NCBI RefSeq assembly: GCF_900156525.1
Contig: NZ_FTPS01000001.1
Span: 1,736,001 to 1,800,000, forward strand
Source of the DNA: Pontibaca methylaminivorans
GTDB lineage: Bacteria > Pseudomonadota > Alphaproteobacteria > Rhodobacterales > Rhodobacteraceae
Reading direction: 5' to 3'
DNA length: 64,000 bases
Part shown: one piece after another, positions 55,635 through 64,000 of the stretch
Numbering within the stretch: the stretch's first letter is position 1
Layout of the letters: every line of letters begins with the position of its first letter
The notes under the pieces: generated by a model
What the model was told of the DNA's origin: nothing
Seen by the model: the letters and a program-made list of their open reading frames with translations, nothing else
The model's database searches: none
Position numbers and translations under genes: made by a program

Positions 55635-56344
55635 TGACTGACGAAGCTCTCTTGCGCCTGACCAATCTTCATTCCGGCTATGGCAAGGTGAAGATCGTCG
55701 AGGACATCAGCTTTGCCGTGAAGCGGGGCGAGATACTGGCGATCATCGGGCGCAACGGCGTCGGAAAGACCACGCTGATGCGCAGCCTGATCGGGCAGAT
55801 CCCGGTGCATTCGGGCACGATAGAACTGGCGGGACGACCCATCACCAACCTGTCCGTGCCCCGTCGGGCGGCCCTTGGAATGGGCTATGTGCCGCAGGGG
55901 CGCGAAATCTTCGGCAAGCTGTCCGTCGCGGCGAACCTGGAGCTGGGTCAGGGGGTCGGGGCCGCGAAAGAGCTGAACCTCAAGGCCGCGTTCGATTATT
56001 TCCCGATCCTGGAAAAACGGCTCCAGCAGCCGGCCGGCTCGATGAGCGGGGGCGAACAGCAGCAACTCGCCATCGCGCGGATCATCGTCGGACAGCCGCA
56101 GATCATGCTGCTGGACGAGCCGTCCGAGGGGGTTCAGCCCTCGATCGTCCAGGACATCGGCCGCGCCATCATGCGCCTGAGTGCGGAACGCGGGCTGACC
56201 ATCGTGATCGTGGAGCAGAATCTCAGTCTCATACAGATGGTGGCAGACCGTTGCCTTGTCATGGACAAGGGACAGATCATCGCCGAAATCCCGCCCGCCG
56301 CGCTCGCCGACCCCGAGACGGCCAGAACCTATCTGGCGATCTAG
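55634..56344 (+). CDS. urtE: urea/amide ABC transporter ATP-binding protein 2
   Basis: A 236-residue LivF/UrtE-type ATPase. Walker A GRNGVGKTT, signature MSGGEQQQLAIARI, Walker B QIMLLDEPSEGVQPSIVQDI, the last being characteristic of UrtE. It ends at TAG 56342-56344, which overlaps the stop of the converging nikE gene in a shared CTAG. Last gene of urtABCDE. Confidence 0.92.
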   Translation: MTDEALLRLTNLHSGYGKVKIVEDISFAVKRGEILAIIGRNGVGKTTLMRSLIGQIPVHSGTIELAGRPITNLSVPRRAALGMGYVPQGREIFGKLSVAANLELGQGVGAAKELNLKAAFDYFPILEKRLQQPAGSMSGGEQQQLAIARIIVGQPQIMLLDEPSEGVQPSIVQDIGRAIMRLSAERGLTIVIVEQNLSLIQMVADRCLVMDKGQIIAEIPPAALADPETARTYLAI

Positions 56345-57003
56345 GCCGAGGAGCGGTGAGCCGGACATCCCATATGGGACTCGATGAAACCCCACCCCGG
56401 TTCCCGCTCCAGCGTCGCAAGATTCAGGATGTCACCGGCGATCCGGCCAAGCAGCGCCCGGTCATGCGAGATTGCCAGGATGCCGATGCCGAATTCCTCG
56501 GCAAGGCTGCACAGCAGACGCCAGATTCTGGCCTGTGACAGGGGATCCATGGCGGAACTGATTTCATCGGCAACCAGATAACGGGGCGCCGCGCCAAGAC
56601 TGCGCAGGATGGCGACCCGCTGCAACTGACCGCCCGAAAGCTCGTGCGGGAACCGGTCATGAAGCTCTTCGGTCACGCCGACGCGGCGGGCGAGCTCGGG
56701 CGAGGGCGGGGCTGCCTCGGCGATCACCCGGGCGACGCGCCAGCGCGGGTTCATCGCCATCAGCGGCGCCTGGTGCAGATATTGCACCGGCCGATTGCCC
56801 GGCGCTGCAACCGGGCGGCCATCCACCCGGACCGCGCCGCGGAACGGACGGTGCAACCCCGCCAGCACCCGGCCAAGCGTGGTCTTGCCACAGCCCGAAG
56901 GCCCGGCCAGTCCCAGAACCTGCCCCGGTGCGATCGTGAGGTCCAGATCCCGGAACAGGACCAGCCCGCCATGACCGGCGCTGACCGCCCGTGCCTCAAG
57001 CAT
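56341..57003 (-). CDS. nikE: nickel ABC transporter ATP-binding protein NikE-like
   Basis: A 220-residue ATPase of the Opp/Dpp/Nik class, short at the C-terminus. Walker A GPSGCGKTT, signature LSGGQLQRVAI, Walker B RYLVADEISSAMD and switch His in ISHDRALL are intact. The start MLEARAVSAGHGG at 57003 overlaps the nikD stop by eight bases; the longer open frame is shadow. Lacks the usual C-terminal oligopeptide-domain Cys region, as NikE does. Confidence 0.88.
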   Translation of the reverse strand: MLEARAVSAGHGGLVLFRDLDLTIAPGQVLGLAGPSGCGKTTLGRVLAGLHRPFRGAVRVDGRPVAAPGNRPVQYLHQAPLMAMNPRWRVARVIAEAAPPSPELARRVGVTEELHDRFPHELSGGQLQRVAILRSLGAAPRYLVADEISSAMDPLSQARIWRLLCSLAEEFGIGILAISHDRALLGRIAGDILNLATLEREPGWGFIESHMGCPAHRSSA

Positions 57004-57781
57004 GGCCGGCAAATCCGTTCTGCGGCAGCGCCCGCCAGAGCGCCGAGGCGTAATCCGATAACGCCCGTGCCCCCGCGGTCGAGAAACGGGCCGCAGGTTC
57101 CTCGCCGCGCATGACCCCGTCCTCCAGAAGCAGCACGCGGTCGGCGAACGGCAGAACCGAGACAAGGTCGTGGCTGATCAGCAGCACCGCGCTCCCGCGG
57201 TCGGCCCGGGCGCGCAATCGGGACAGGACGATATCGCGGTTCGCCGGGTCAAGGCCGGCGGTCGGTTCATCCGCGACCAGGATGGAGGCGCTGCCAAGCT
57301 CGGCCGCGCAGATCATCACTCGCCGCGCCATCCCGCCGGAAAGCTGATGCGGATACAGGCGCGCGGCCGATTCCTGCAGCCCGACCGCGACAAGCCGTTC
57401 CGAAATCCGCGGCACGACCGAGGCCCGGGCTGCAGCCCGGCCGATCTGGGCACCGGTGCGCGCCAGCGGATCGAGATGGCTGACCTGCTGCGGCACCAAT
57501 CCGATTTCGCGCACGCGCAGACGCGCAAGCCCCGCCGCATCCATGTCGCGGCCACGGAACCGGATTGTCCCGGTCTGCCCCGCATTCGGGGGCAGAAGTC
57601 CGAGAAGCGCCAGCGCAAGCAGGCTTTTGCCCGCGCCGGAACTGCCGATCACGGCCATCACCTCTCCGGGTTCCAGCGTAAAGGACAACCCGTCCAGCCG
57701 GGTGATCTCGTCCCGTTTGAAAAAAGCGCGATAGCGATAGAAGGCGACCGACAGATCGCGCACCTCGAGCAGTTTCGTCAC
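56996..57781 (-). CDS. nikD: nickel ABC transporter ATP-binding protein NikD-like
   Basis: A 261-residue ATPase. Walker A GSSGAGKSL, signature LSGGMARRVMI, Walker B SILVADEPTAGLD, switch His LISHDLVS. The start is GTG at 57781, overlapping the nikC stop (GTGA). It pairs with NikE as the two motor subunits of the transporter. Nickel specificity is inferred from NikR and urease in the neighbourhood. Confidence 0.88.
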   Translation of the reverse strand: MTKLLEVRDLSVAFYRYRAFFKRDEITRLDGLSFTLEPGEVMAVIGSSGAGKSLLALALLGLLPPNAGQTGTIRFRGRDMDAAGLARLRVREIGLVPQQVSHLDPLARTGAQIGRAAARASVVPRISERLVAVGLQESAARLYPHQLSGGMARRVMICAAELGSASILVADEPTAGLDPANRDIVLSRLRARADRGSAVLLISHDLVSVLPFADRVLLLEDGVMRGEEPAARFSTAGARALSDYASALWRALPQNGFAGHA

Positions 57782-58605
57782 AGTCTTGCCTCCCTCGGAT
57801 CGGTCAGGCGGCGCAAGCCGCCGCCCAGCATTTCGAAACAGAGAACCAGCGCCAGCAGCGCGGCGCCGGGAAAGAGCGCAAGCCACCAGCGCCCGGCCAC
57901 CAGATGCCGCATCGAATCCGACAGCATCACGCCGATCGCCGGGCGCGAGGGCTCCAGCCCGAACCCGAGGAAGGTCAGGCCCGCTTCGTGCAGGATCGCG
58001 TGCGGGAACATCAGCAGGAACCCGACCATGACCTGCGGCATCAGATGCGGCAGGACATGGTGCCGCAGGATGAACAGGCGTGAGCGGCCAAGACCCGCCG
58101 AGACCTCGATCCAGGGGGCGGCCATGATCTGCATGAGTTCGGCCCGCAGGATCCGCGCAAGCCGCGGCCAATGCGACAGCGCCACCGCGATGATGACCGC
58201 CTGGGTTCCGCCGCCAAGCGCGAAACAGATCATGAGCAGCAGGAGCAGATGCGGCATGGCCAGCATCACATCCGTCAGCCCGCCGATCAGCGCATCGCAC
58301 CAGCGCCCCCATCCGGCAATCACCGCGGCCAGGAGCGCGATCAGCGTCGAGATCGTGGCGGCCAGGAACCCGATCTGCAGGCTGAGGGTCAGGCCATGGA
58401 GCGTGCGCGCCAGGTTGTCGCGCCCCATGTGATCGGTGCCGAAGGGATGCGCAGCCTGCGGCGGCAGCAGCCGTGCCGGGAAATCGGCGCGCATCCCGGC
58501 GTCTCCGATCAGCCATGCCGCTGTCACGACCCCGAGGACCGCAAGTGCCGCCAGCCCGCCCGCCCCCGCGGTTCTGATCCGGCCGTTGGCGAGGGCGGCC
58601 GTCAT
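57778..58605 (-). CDS. nikC: nickel ABC transporter permease NikC-like
   Basis: A 275-residue DppC/NikC permease with six membrane segments. Characteristic parts: HPFGTDHMGRDNLARTLHGL, the EAA loop VSAGLGRSRLFILRHHVLPH, and GLTFLGFGLEPSRPAIGVML. Overlaps nikB by four bases. Confidence 0.9.
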   Translation of the reverse strand: MTAALANGRIRTAGAGGLAALAVLGVVTAAWLIGDAGMRADFPARLLPPQAAHPFGTDHMGRDNLARTLHGLTLSLQIGFLAATISTLIALLAAVIAGWGRWCDALIGGLTDVMLAMPHLLLLLMICFALGGGTQAVIIAVALSHWPRLARILRAELMQIMAAPWIEVSAGLGRSRLFILRHHVLPHLMPQVMVGFLLMFPHAILHEAGLTFLGFGLEPSRPAIGVMLSDSMRHLVAGRWWLALFPGAALLALVLCFEMLGGGLRRLTDPREARL

Positions 58606-59621
58606 GGCGCGCTCCGCATCCGGGGATCGACAAAACGGCTCATGAGATCGGCCAGGATATTCGCCGAGGTGACGACCAGCGCGGTCAGGAGCGATATCGC
58701 CAGCAACAGCGGCACGTCACCCTGCCGGGCGGCCTCGATGCTGGCGCGCCCCAAGCCGGGCCAGGCAAAGACCTGTTCGGCAAGGATCGAGCCGCCGAAG
58801 ATTTCCCCGGTCGTGGCGCAAAGCAGGGTCAGCGCCGGCAGCGCCGCGTTGCGGGCGGCGTGGCGCAGGGCGATATCGGCGCGGCCCGCTCCCTGCGCGC
58901 GGGCAAAGATGACATGGTCGGATCCGAGCACCTCGATCACCTTGACCCGCGTATGCAGCGCGATCTGGGCCACGCCGAACAGGGTCAGCGCCAGCAGCGG
59001 CAACAGCAGATGATGCAGTCTCTGTCCGAGGCCGATGTCTTGCGGGTCGACTCCGACCGGTCCGGCGCAGCAGATCGGGGTCCATCCCAGGTGGACCGAG
59101 AACAGCATCAGCATCAGCATCGCCAGCCAGAAGGTCGGTGTCGAAGCCAGCAGGTAACACCAGAGGCGGATGATCCGGTCGGTCCATCCCCCCTGCAGGA
59201 TCGCCGCGACCAGGCCAAGCGCGAAGCCGAGAACTCCCGACAGCAGCCAGGCAAGACCGCTCAGTGCGAACGATGCGCCGATCCGGTCGGCGAGAACCGT
59301 CCCGACCGGCGCATTGTATGTGGTGCTCCAGCCCAGTTCCCCGCGCAGCAGATGGCCGGCCCAGAGCAGGAACTGCTCGGCCAGGGGGCGGTTCAGTCCC
59401 CAGGCTTCTGCAATCCGCTCCTTGTGTTCGGGGCCGAGCCGGGCCATCGCCGGGCCGAGATAGGCATCAACCGGGTCGATGGGCGACAGCTTCATCAGCA
59501 GGAACACCGCGACCGCGACGCAGAACAGCACCAGACACAACCGCAACACCCCGGAGACGAGCGCAGCACCGGCCGGCACGGACTCGTTCCCGGGGGTCCG
59601 CTTCGTCAGGGGCATGTCCAT
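58602..59621 (-). CDS. nikB: nickel ABC transporter permease NikB-like
   Basis: A 339-residue DppB/NikB permease with six membrane segments (LRLCLVLFCVAVAVFLLMKL first). Contains the family motif GLNRPLAEQFLLWAGHLLRG, ELGWSTTYNAPVGTVLADRI and the EAA loop FARAQGAGRADIALRHAARN. The start overlaps the nikA stop by 16 bases; the second ATG at 59615 is also possible. Confidence 0.9.
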   Translation of the reverse strand: MDMPLTKRTPGNESVPAGAALVSGVLRLCLVLFCVAVAVFLLMKLSPIDPVDAYLGPAMARLGPEHKERIAEAWGLNRPLAEQFLLWAGHLLRGELGWSTTYNAPVGTVLADRIGASFALSGLAWLLSGVLGFALGLVAAILQGGWTDRIIRLWCYLLASTPTFWLAMLMLMLFSVHLGWTPICCAGPVGVDPQDIGLGQRLHHLLLPLLALTLFGVAQIALHTRVKVIEVLGSDHVIFARAQGAGRADIALRHAARNAALPALTLLCATTGEIFGGSILAEQVFAWPGLGRASIEAARQGDVPLLLAISLLTALVVTSANILADLMSRFVDPRMRSAP

Positions 59622-61180
59622 GTCCAGTTGGCCAGCGTCGCGGTGATCGGCCAGCCGTGCCCGTGCGGCTCGATCCGGGCCGGGCCGAGGTCGAGACAGT
59701 CGTTCACCAGATAGACGTGGTCGAGGTTCACCAGCCAGAGCCAGGCATTGTCCCCGGCAATGCCGTAATGCTCTGCCGCCGCGGACCAGAAGGGTATCGA
59801 GGCATCATAGCTTTCCGCGGACTGGGCCTGTTCGAACAGGGCCTCGACCCGGGGGTTGGCGTAATATGTCGGGTTCATATAGTCGACGCCGCCCAGCCGC
59901 TCGGCGTAGATGCTGTAAAGCTGCCACGGTGAATGACTGCCGAACCCGAAGACGACCGGTTCGGAATTCATCACCCGCCGGATCGCATCCCAGCTGCTGC
60001 CGCGGGGCGTGGCCTGAATGCCAAGCGGGCGCAGGAGCTCCGCCGTGGTTTCCGCCAGCGCCTGGCGGGTGGCGTCACCGGCCGGGTAGTGGATCGGAAA
60101 TTCCGCCCTGATCCCGTCCCTTGCCCGCACGCCGTCCGCCCCTTCGTGCCAGCCGGCCTCTTCCAGCAGGGCGATTGCGGCCTCGGGGTCATGGATCCCC
60201 TGGTCATGCTCACCGGCCCAGGCCAGGCCATCGGCCGGGCCGAAGGCCGGCGTTCCATGGCCGAGCAGGGCGACCTCGACCACGGCATCGCGGTCGATCC
60301 CGAGATTGACCGCCCGCCGGATCGCCGGATCCGATGTGACCGCATGGCCGATTCTCCGCCCGTCCTCTTCGCGCGGTTCGGGGAACGGCAGGCTCAGCCC
60401 CCGGTTGTCGACGGTCGGCACCGCCAGGGCGTGAAAGCCCTCCGGCACGGTGTCGGCAAGCGGCGCCGGGACGGCGACCATGTCCACCTTGCCGGAGAAC
60501 GCCGCCGCCAGTCCCGCATCCGCACCGGTGAACAGGAAGGTGATGCGCCGGAACGCAGCCTGCGGACCGTGATAATATTCGTTCCGTTCGACGATCAACT
60601 GTTCGCCCTCGGTCCAGGACAGAAAGCGGTAAGGGCCCGACCCAAGCGGTGCGCGCGCGTAATCCGGCCCGTAGCTGTCTCTGGGGACAATGCCGAGGGT
60701 CACGAAGTTCTCGGTAAAGGTGATCCACGGCCGCGACAGGGTGATACGAACGGTCCGGTCATCCAGCGCCTCGGCCCGTTGCATCACGTCGAGGTCCACT
60801 TCGCCGGCGGCCTCTTTCGCGGTGTTGAACGTAAAAGCCACGTCATGGGCGGTCAGCGGGGTGCCGTCGGAGAACCGGACATCCTCGCGCAACGTGATGG
60901 TCCAGGTTCGGCGGTCTTCGGAAAGCTGCCAGTCGGTGGCCAGGTCGGGCTGGATCTCCAGTTCGCTGTCGCGCTGCAGCAGCGTGGACTGGAACAGCGG
61001 ATTGCCGTAGCTGCCCCATCCCATGACCGGATCGAAGCCGGTGTCAGGTTCGCCGCCGATGGCAAGCACCAGCGTATCGCGCTCTGCGGCCTCCACGGGC
61101 GAGTGAAACGCCGCGAGGGCTAAGGCACCCGCAAGCACAAGCCCCCGGATGCGGCGCACCGACTCCCCTGGATGGTCCAC
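59606..61180 (-). CDS. nikA: nickel ABC transporter substrate-binding protein NikA-like
   Basis: A 524-residue SBP_bac_5 family binding protein with a signal peptide (LVLAGALALAAFHSPVEAAE). The mature start RDTLVLAIGGEPDTGFDPVM and WTITLREDVRFSDGTPLTAH are typical of NikA/DppA. I choose GTG at 61180, because a GAGAGGGGGGGG ribosome site lies six bases upstream; a TTG at 61207 would start inside the NikR operator. A peptide-binding protein is the alternative; the NikR site upstream favours nickel. Confidence 0.88.
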   Translation of the reverse strand: MDHPGESVRRIRGLVLAGALALAAFHSPVEAAERDTLVLAIGGEPDTGFDPVMGWGSYGNPLFQSTLLQRDSELEIQPDLATDWQLSEDRRTWTITLREDVRFSDGTPLTAHDVAFTFNTAKEAAGEVDLDVMQRAEALDDRTVRITLSRPWITFTENFVTLGIVPRDSYGPDYARAPLGSGPYRFLSWTEGEQLIVERNEYYHGPQAAFRRITFLFTGADAGLAAAFSGKVDMVAVPAPLADTVPEGFHALAVPTVDNRGLSLPFPEPREEDGRRIGHAVTSDPAIRRAVNLGIDRDAVVEVALLGHGTPAFGPADGLAWAGEHDQGIHDPEAAIALLEEAGWHEGADGVRARDGIRAEFPIHYPAGDATRQALAETTAELLRPLGIQATPRGSSWDAIRRVMNSEPVVFGFGSHSPWQLYSIYAERLGGVDYMNPTYYANPRVEALFEQAQSAESYDASIPFWSAAAEHYGIAGDNAWLWLVNLDHVYLVNDCLDLGPARIEPHGHGWPITATLANWTWTCP

Positions 61181-61199
61181 AGCAGTCCCCCCCCTCTCT

Positions 61200-61227
61200 G
61201 TATGCAACCTTCACGGGTTTTGCATAT
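61200..61227. promoter_or_regulatory. putative NikR operator between nikA and nikR
   Basis: GTATGC (61200-61205), 16 bases, GCATAT (61222-61227). The inner bases extend the symmetry to TATGCAA/TTGCATA. Spacing equals that of the E. coli NikR site (GTATGA-N16-TCATAC). It lies 20 bases upstream of the nikA start and 95 upstream of the nikR start, so both genes could be controlled. Confidence 0.75.
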
Positions 61228-61321
61228 CGCGGCGGGAGAGACGCCGGAATTACCAGAACGGGTAGTTCCCGCCCGGCAGCAGGATGGCCAGAATGGCAAA
61301 CAGGGAAGGAGGGCATGCGTC

Positions 61322-61744
61322 ATGCAGCGCGTGACCGTGACACTGGACGACGAGCTGATGACGGTCCTCGACGCGGTGATGCGCGAGCGGGGATACCGCA
61401 CCCGCTCCGAGGCGCTTCGCGATCTGACGCGGATGGGCCTTGCACGGACCCGCGCCGCCGATGCCCCGGATGCGGATTGCGTTGCGGTGGTGATCTACAC
61501 CTATAACCATCATGCGCGCGAGTTGACGCAGAAAGTCACCTCGGCGCATCACTCGCATCATGCGCTCCAGGTTTCGAGCCTGCATGTGCATCTTGACCCG
61601 GCAATGTGCATGGAGGTCTCGATCCTGCGCGGCCCGGTCGGCGAGGTGCGGCATTTCTCCGACCATCTGCTTTCCGAGCGGCATATCCGCAACGGGGACG
61701 TCGTGATCGTCCCGCTGCCCGATATCGCGGCGGCAGACGATTAG
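61322..61744 (+). CDS. nikR: nickel-responsive transcriptional regulator
   Basis: A 140-residue ribbon-helix-helix/ACT regulator. The N-terminal DNA-binding part is QRVTVTLDDELMTVLDAVMR; the high-affinity nickel ligands are conserved as His77, His88, His90 and Cys96 (HHSHHALQ, SLHVHLDPAMCMEV). With bound nickel it represses nickel uptake in E. coli. The start at 61322 has GGAAGGAGG upstream. Divergent from nikABCDE; probably also acts on the ure/urt region. Confidence 0.95.
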   Translation: MQRVTVTLDDELMTVLDAVMRERGYRTRSEALRDLTRMGLARTRAADAPDADCVAVVIYTYNHHARELTQKVTSAHHSHHALQVSSLHVHLDPAMCMEVSILRGPVGEVRHFSDHLLSERHIRNGDVVIVPLPDIAAADD

Positions 61745-61834
61745 GTTCTGAACCTGACCGCTGCAGCCCGCGACCGGGCGCAAGCCTGCATCCATGATGC
61801 GCGCCGGGTGTTTTCGTTGCTACGGGGGATGGAA

Positions 61835-61910
<76 letters not shown>

Positions 61911-61923
61911 CATATCGGGCCTG

Positions 61924-61951
61924 ATCTAGCCTGCGGCAGCGCCTGCCGCAA
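61924..61951 (-). promoter_or_regulatory. candidate tRNA-Val promoter with spacer hairpin
   Basis: On the minus strand TTGCGG (61951-61946) and CTAGAT (61929-61924) are 16 bases apart, ending 13 bases before the tRNA 5' end. A TGCGGCAG-CGC-CTGCCGCA inverted repeat (61932-61950) occupies the spacer. Confidence 0.4.
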
Positions 61952-62082
61952 GGGTTCTGCGCCATGGCGCGGCGCAGATTGTCGCTGACAGGACATTGCG
62001 GGGCGGATTCGTGTCGTTTCCGGACGGCTTGGCGGTGAGTTGGCGATGTTATGACTGGCATGTCTTTGGTGGAGGGCGTGCC

Positions 62083-64000
62083 ATGCTGGATCGGGAAGCG
62101 GGGATTTCCGGCGCGGAGGCGCAGCGCGGGCGGCTTGACGCATTGCTGCGGCCCCGGTCGATCGCGCTGGTCGGCGCCTCGAAGAAGCGCAACAGCGTCG
62201 GCAGCAGCATGGTCCGCAACGTCCTGCAGGGCGGTTTTGACGGGGAGATCCATGCGGTCAACCCCTCCTATCGGACGCTTTACGGCTATCCGTGCCATCC
62301 CGACCTGGCAAGCCTGCCCGGCCCCGTCGATCTGGCGGTGCTTTCGGTCCCGAACCGGGTTCTGGAACAGGTGGTCGAAGAGGCCATTGCCCATGGGGTG
62401 AAGGCGCTCGTGATCTTTGCCAGTGCCGAGGTCGAGGGCGACGAGGGGCTGCGGCAGCGGATCGCGGATCGCGCGCGGGCGGCGGGGGTCGTCATATGCG
62501 GTGCGAACTGCATGGGTTTTTTCAATCTCGACCATGGGTTGCACGCGTTTTCGGCCCTTCAGCCCGAGACCATGGAAAAGGGCGGGCTGACCTGCATCGC
62601 GCAGTCCGGTTCGCTGCTGCAGGCGCTGGTGTTCAATGACGAGCGCCTGCGCTTCAACCTTGCCGTATCGACGGGACAGGAACTCGGCGCGACCGCGGCC
62701 GATTTCATGCATCACGCGCTGGATCAGCCCTCGACCCGCGCGATCGCGCTGGTGCTGGAGGCGATCCGCGACCCGGACCGCTTCGTGAACGCGCTGGAGC
62801 GGGCGCGGGAGCGCGACATTCCGGTCATCGTGCTCAAGCTCGGGAAGTCGGCGGCGGGGGCGGCCTTTGCGCTCAGCCACACCGGCGCCATTGCCGGGGA
62901 TACGGCGGTTTACGAGGCGCTGTTCCGCCGCCACGGGGTGATTTCGGTGCGCGACCTCGATGAACTTGCCGCGACGGCGATGCTTTTGACCGCGGGGCGC
63001 CGGGCGGCGCCCGGGGGGCTGTCGGCGATCCTCGACTCGGGGGGCGAGCGCCAGTTGATCGTTGACCGCGCCGAGGACCTTGGCGTTCCGCTGGCCGAGA
63101 TCGGGGCGCAGACACGCGACACCCTCGCCGCAACGCTCGATTACGGGCTGACGCCGGTCAATCCGGTCGATGCCTGGGGCACCGGGCGCGATTTCGAGGC
63201 CGTGTTCGAAACCTGCCTGTCAGCGCTCATGCGCGACCCGGCGACCGGGATCGGCATGTTCGTGGCCGATCTTTGCGACAATCTCGACCTGCATGATGCC
63301 TATGCGGGGGTCTGTCTTTCGGTTGCGCGCGACAGCGACAAGCCGCTGGTCCTGATGACCAATTTCGGCGCATGGAGCCATCGCAAGCTGGCCCTGCGGC
63401 TGGCACGGGCGGGGGTCGCGGTGTTGGACGGCACGACGCCGTCGCTGCGGGCGGTGCGGCACGCGATGGATTATCGCGACTTCCGCGCCCGCGCCGCCGG
63501 GAGCGGACAGCCCCGGCCGGAAAACCCCCGTGCCAGCCACTGGCGGGAGTTGCTGGCCGGGCGCGATGCGCCGCTGACCGAGGACGAAGGCTATGCGCTG
63601 CTTGCCGATTACGGGATCGGAACGCCCGCGCATCGCGTCGCCGTGACGCGCGAGGAGGCGATTGCCGCCGCCCGCGACCTCGGCTTTCCGCTCGTGATGA
63701 AGACGGCGCAGCCCGGCATCCTGCACAAGAGCGACGTCGGCGGCGTCGTGCTCGGACTGGATTCGGAGGATGCGGTGGCGCGGGCCCATGACGCGCTGGC
63801 CGCGCGCCTTGGTCCGCGGGTGCTGCTGAGCGCCATGGTCGACGGGCAGGCCGAGATGGCTTTCGGGCTGCTGCGCGACGCGCAGTTCGGCAGTTTCGTC
63901 ATGGTGGCCTTCGGCGGCATCTGGATCGAACTGTTGCGCGACAGCCAGCTGGCCATGGCGCCGCTCGGGATCGACGAGGCCCGGGACATGATCGGCCGGC
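62083..64000 (+). CDS. NDP-forming acyl-CoA synthetase / acetate-CoA ligase family, 3' end cut
   Basis: The first 639 codons of an acyl-CoA synthetase of the NDP-forming superfamily (fused alpha-beta type). The CoA-binding domain comes first (RPRSIALVGASKKRNSVGSS, GGFDGEIHAVNPSYRTLYGY), then the ligase-CoA part with the phospho-His loop (KSAAGAAFALSHTGAIAGDT), and the ATP-grasp start (FPLVMKTAQPGILHKSDVGG). GGAGGG precedes the ATG at 62083. Substrate unknown; members activate acetate, malonate-type or aromatic acids, and pimeloyl or feruloyl relatives exist. Confidence 0.92.
   Translation, partial: MLDREAGISGAEAQRGRLDALLRPRSIALVGASKKRNSVGSSMVRNVLQGGFDGEIHAVNPSYRTLYGYPCHPDLASLPGPVDLAVLSVPNRVLEQVVEEAIAHGVKALVIFASAEVEGDEGLRQRIADRARAAGVVICGANCMGFFNLDHGLHAFSALQPETMEKGGLTCIAQSGSLLQALVFNDERLRFNLAVSTGQELGATAADFMHHALDQPSTRAIALVLEAIRDPDRFVNALERARERDIPVIVLKLGKSAAGAAFALSHTGAIAGDTAVYEALFRRHGVISVRDLDELAATAMLLTAGRRAAPGGLSAILDSGGERQLIVDRAEDLGVPLAEIGAQTRDTLAATLDYGLTPVNPVDAWGTGRDFEAVFETCLSALMRDPATGIGMFVADLCDNLDLHDAYAGVCLSVARDSDKPLVLMTNFGAWSHRKLALRLARAGVAVLDGTTPSLRAVRHAMDYRDFRARAAGSGQPRPENPRASHWRELLAGRDAPLTEDEGYALLADYGIGTPAHRVAVTREEAIAAARDLGFPLVMKTAQPGILHKSDVGGVVLGLDSEDAVARAHDALAARLGPRVLLSAMVDGQAEMAFGLLRDAQFGSFVMVAFGGIWIELLRDSQLAMAPLGIDEARDMIGR

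Overview
The window looks like chromosomal DNA of an alphaproteobacterium of the Rhodobacteraceae/Paracoccaceae group. It is strongly G+C-rich by eye, genes are tightly packed with many ATGA or GTGA stop/start overlaps, and several family hallmarks are present: a GapR (DUF2312) protein, an Mrp antiporter with fused A and B subunits, a NDUFA12-mlaD-DUF2155 / aat-accC-accB block, and a riboswitch-controlled B12 salvage operon containing cbiZ. No insertion sequence, prophage or CRISPR array was seen.

Layout. 1-611 is the end of upp. 626-7571 (minus strand) holds a membrane protein and a fatty-acid beta-oxidation operon in the order MerR regulator, acyl-CoA dehydrogenase, thiolase, FadJ. 7799-10132 carries two hotdog thioesterases and a MATE exporter. 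10127-13026 has an ArsC-like protein, pyrD, a DUF952 protein and mnmH. 13192-19121 is a complete mrpA(B)CDEFG cation/proton antiporter operon. 19230-21288 is clpP-clpX. 21425-25141 holds NDUFA12, mlaD, a DUF2155 gene, aat, accC and accB. 25546-29727 encodes a small membrane protein, a symporter-type sensor kinase and a SpoA (FliM/FliN-type) protein. 30471-31063 contains two small unknown genes. 31187-36535 is the cobalamin regulon. 36690-42891 includes gapR, a quinone reductase-like gene, an SH3 protein, a dehydrogenase-fold protein with altered catalytic residues, thpR and a dimethylglycine/sarcosine dehydrogenase. 42946-44409 is one open frame joining a methyltransferase to a lysozyme-like lipoprotein.

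The most coherent system is 45038-61744. It combines a LuxR-type regulator, urease (ureABCEFGD), a divergent five-gene urea/amide ABC transporter (urtABCDE), a nickel ABC transporter (nikABCDE) and the nickel sensor nikR. Two inverted repeats share the GTATGC half-site and the 6-N16-6 geometry of NikR operators. One lies in the nikA/nikR divergent promoter region and the other in the ureA/urtA divergent region. They suggest that one nickel sensor controls cofactor uptake, substrate uptake and the enzyme. The LuxR-type protein next to ureD has no luxI nearby, and its gene is visibly less G+C-rich than the genes around it.

The window ends with a tRNA-Val(UAC) gene and the first 639 codons of an NDP-forming acyl-CoA synthetase. 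Other points of interest are a cobalamin riboswitch followed by a hairpin over the btuB ribosome site, two copies of an intergenic repeat whose stems covary, and a terminator-like attenuator between urtA and urtB. All functional calls are from reading the sequence; no database search was run.
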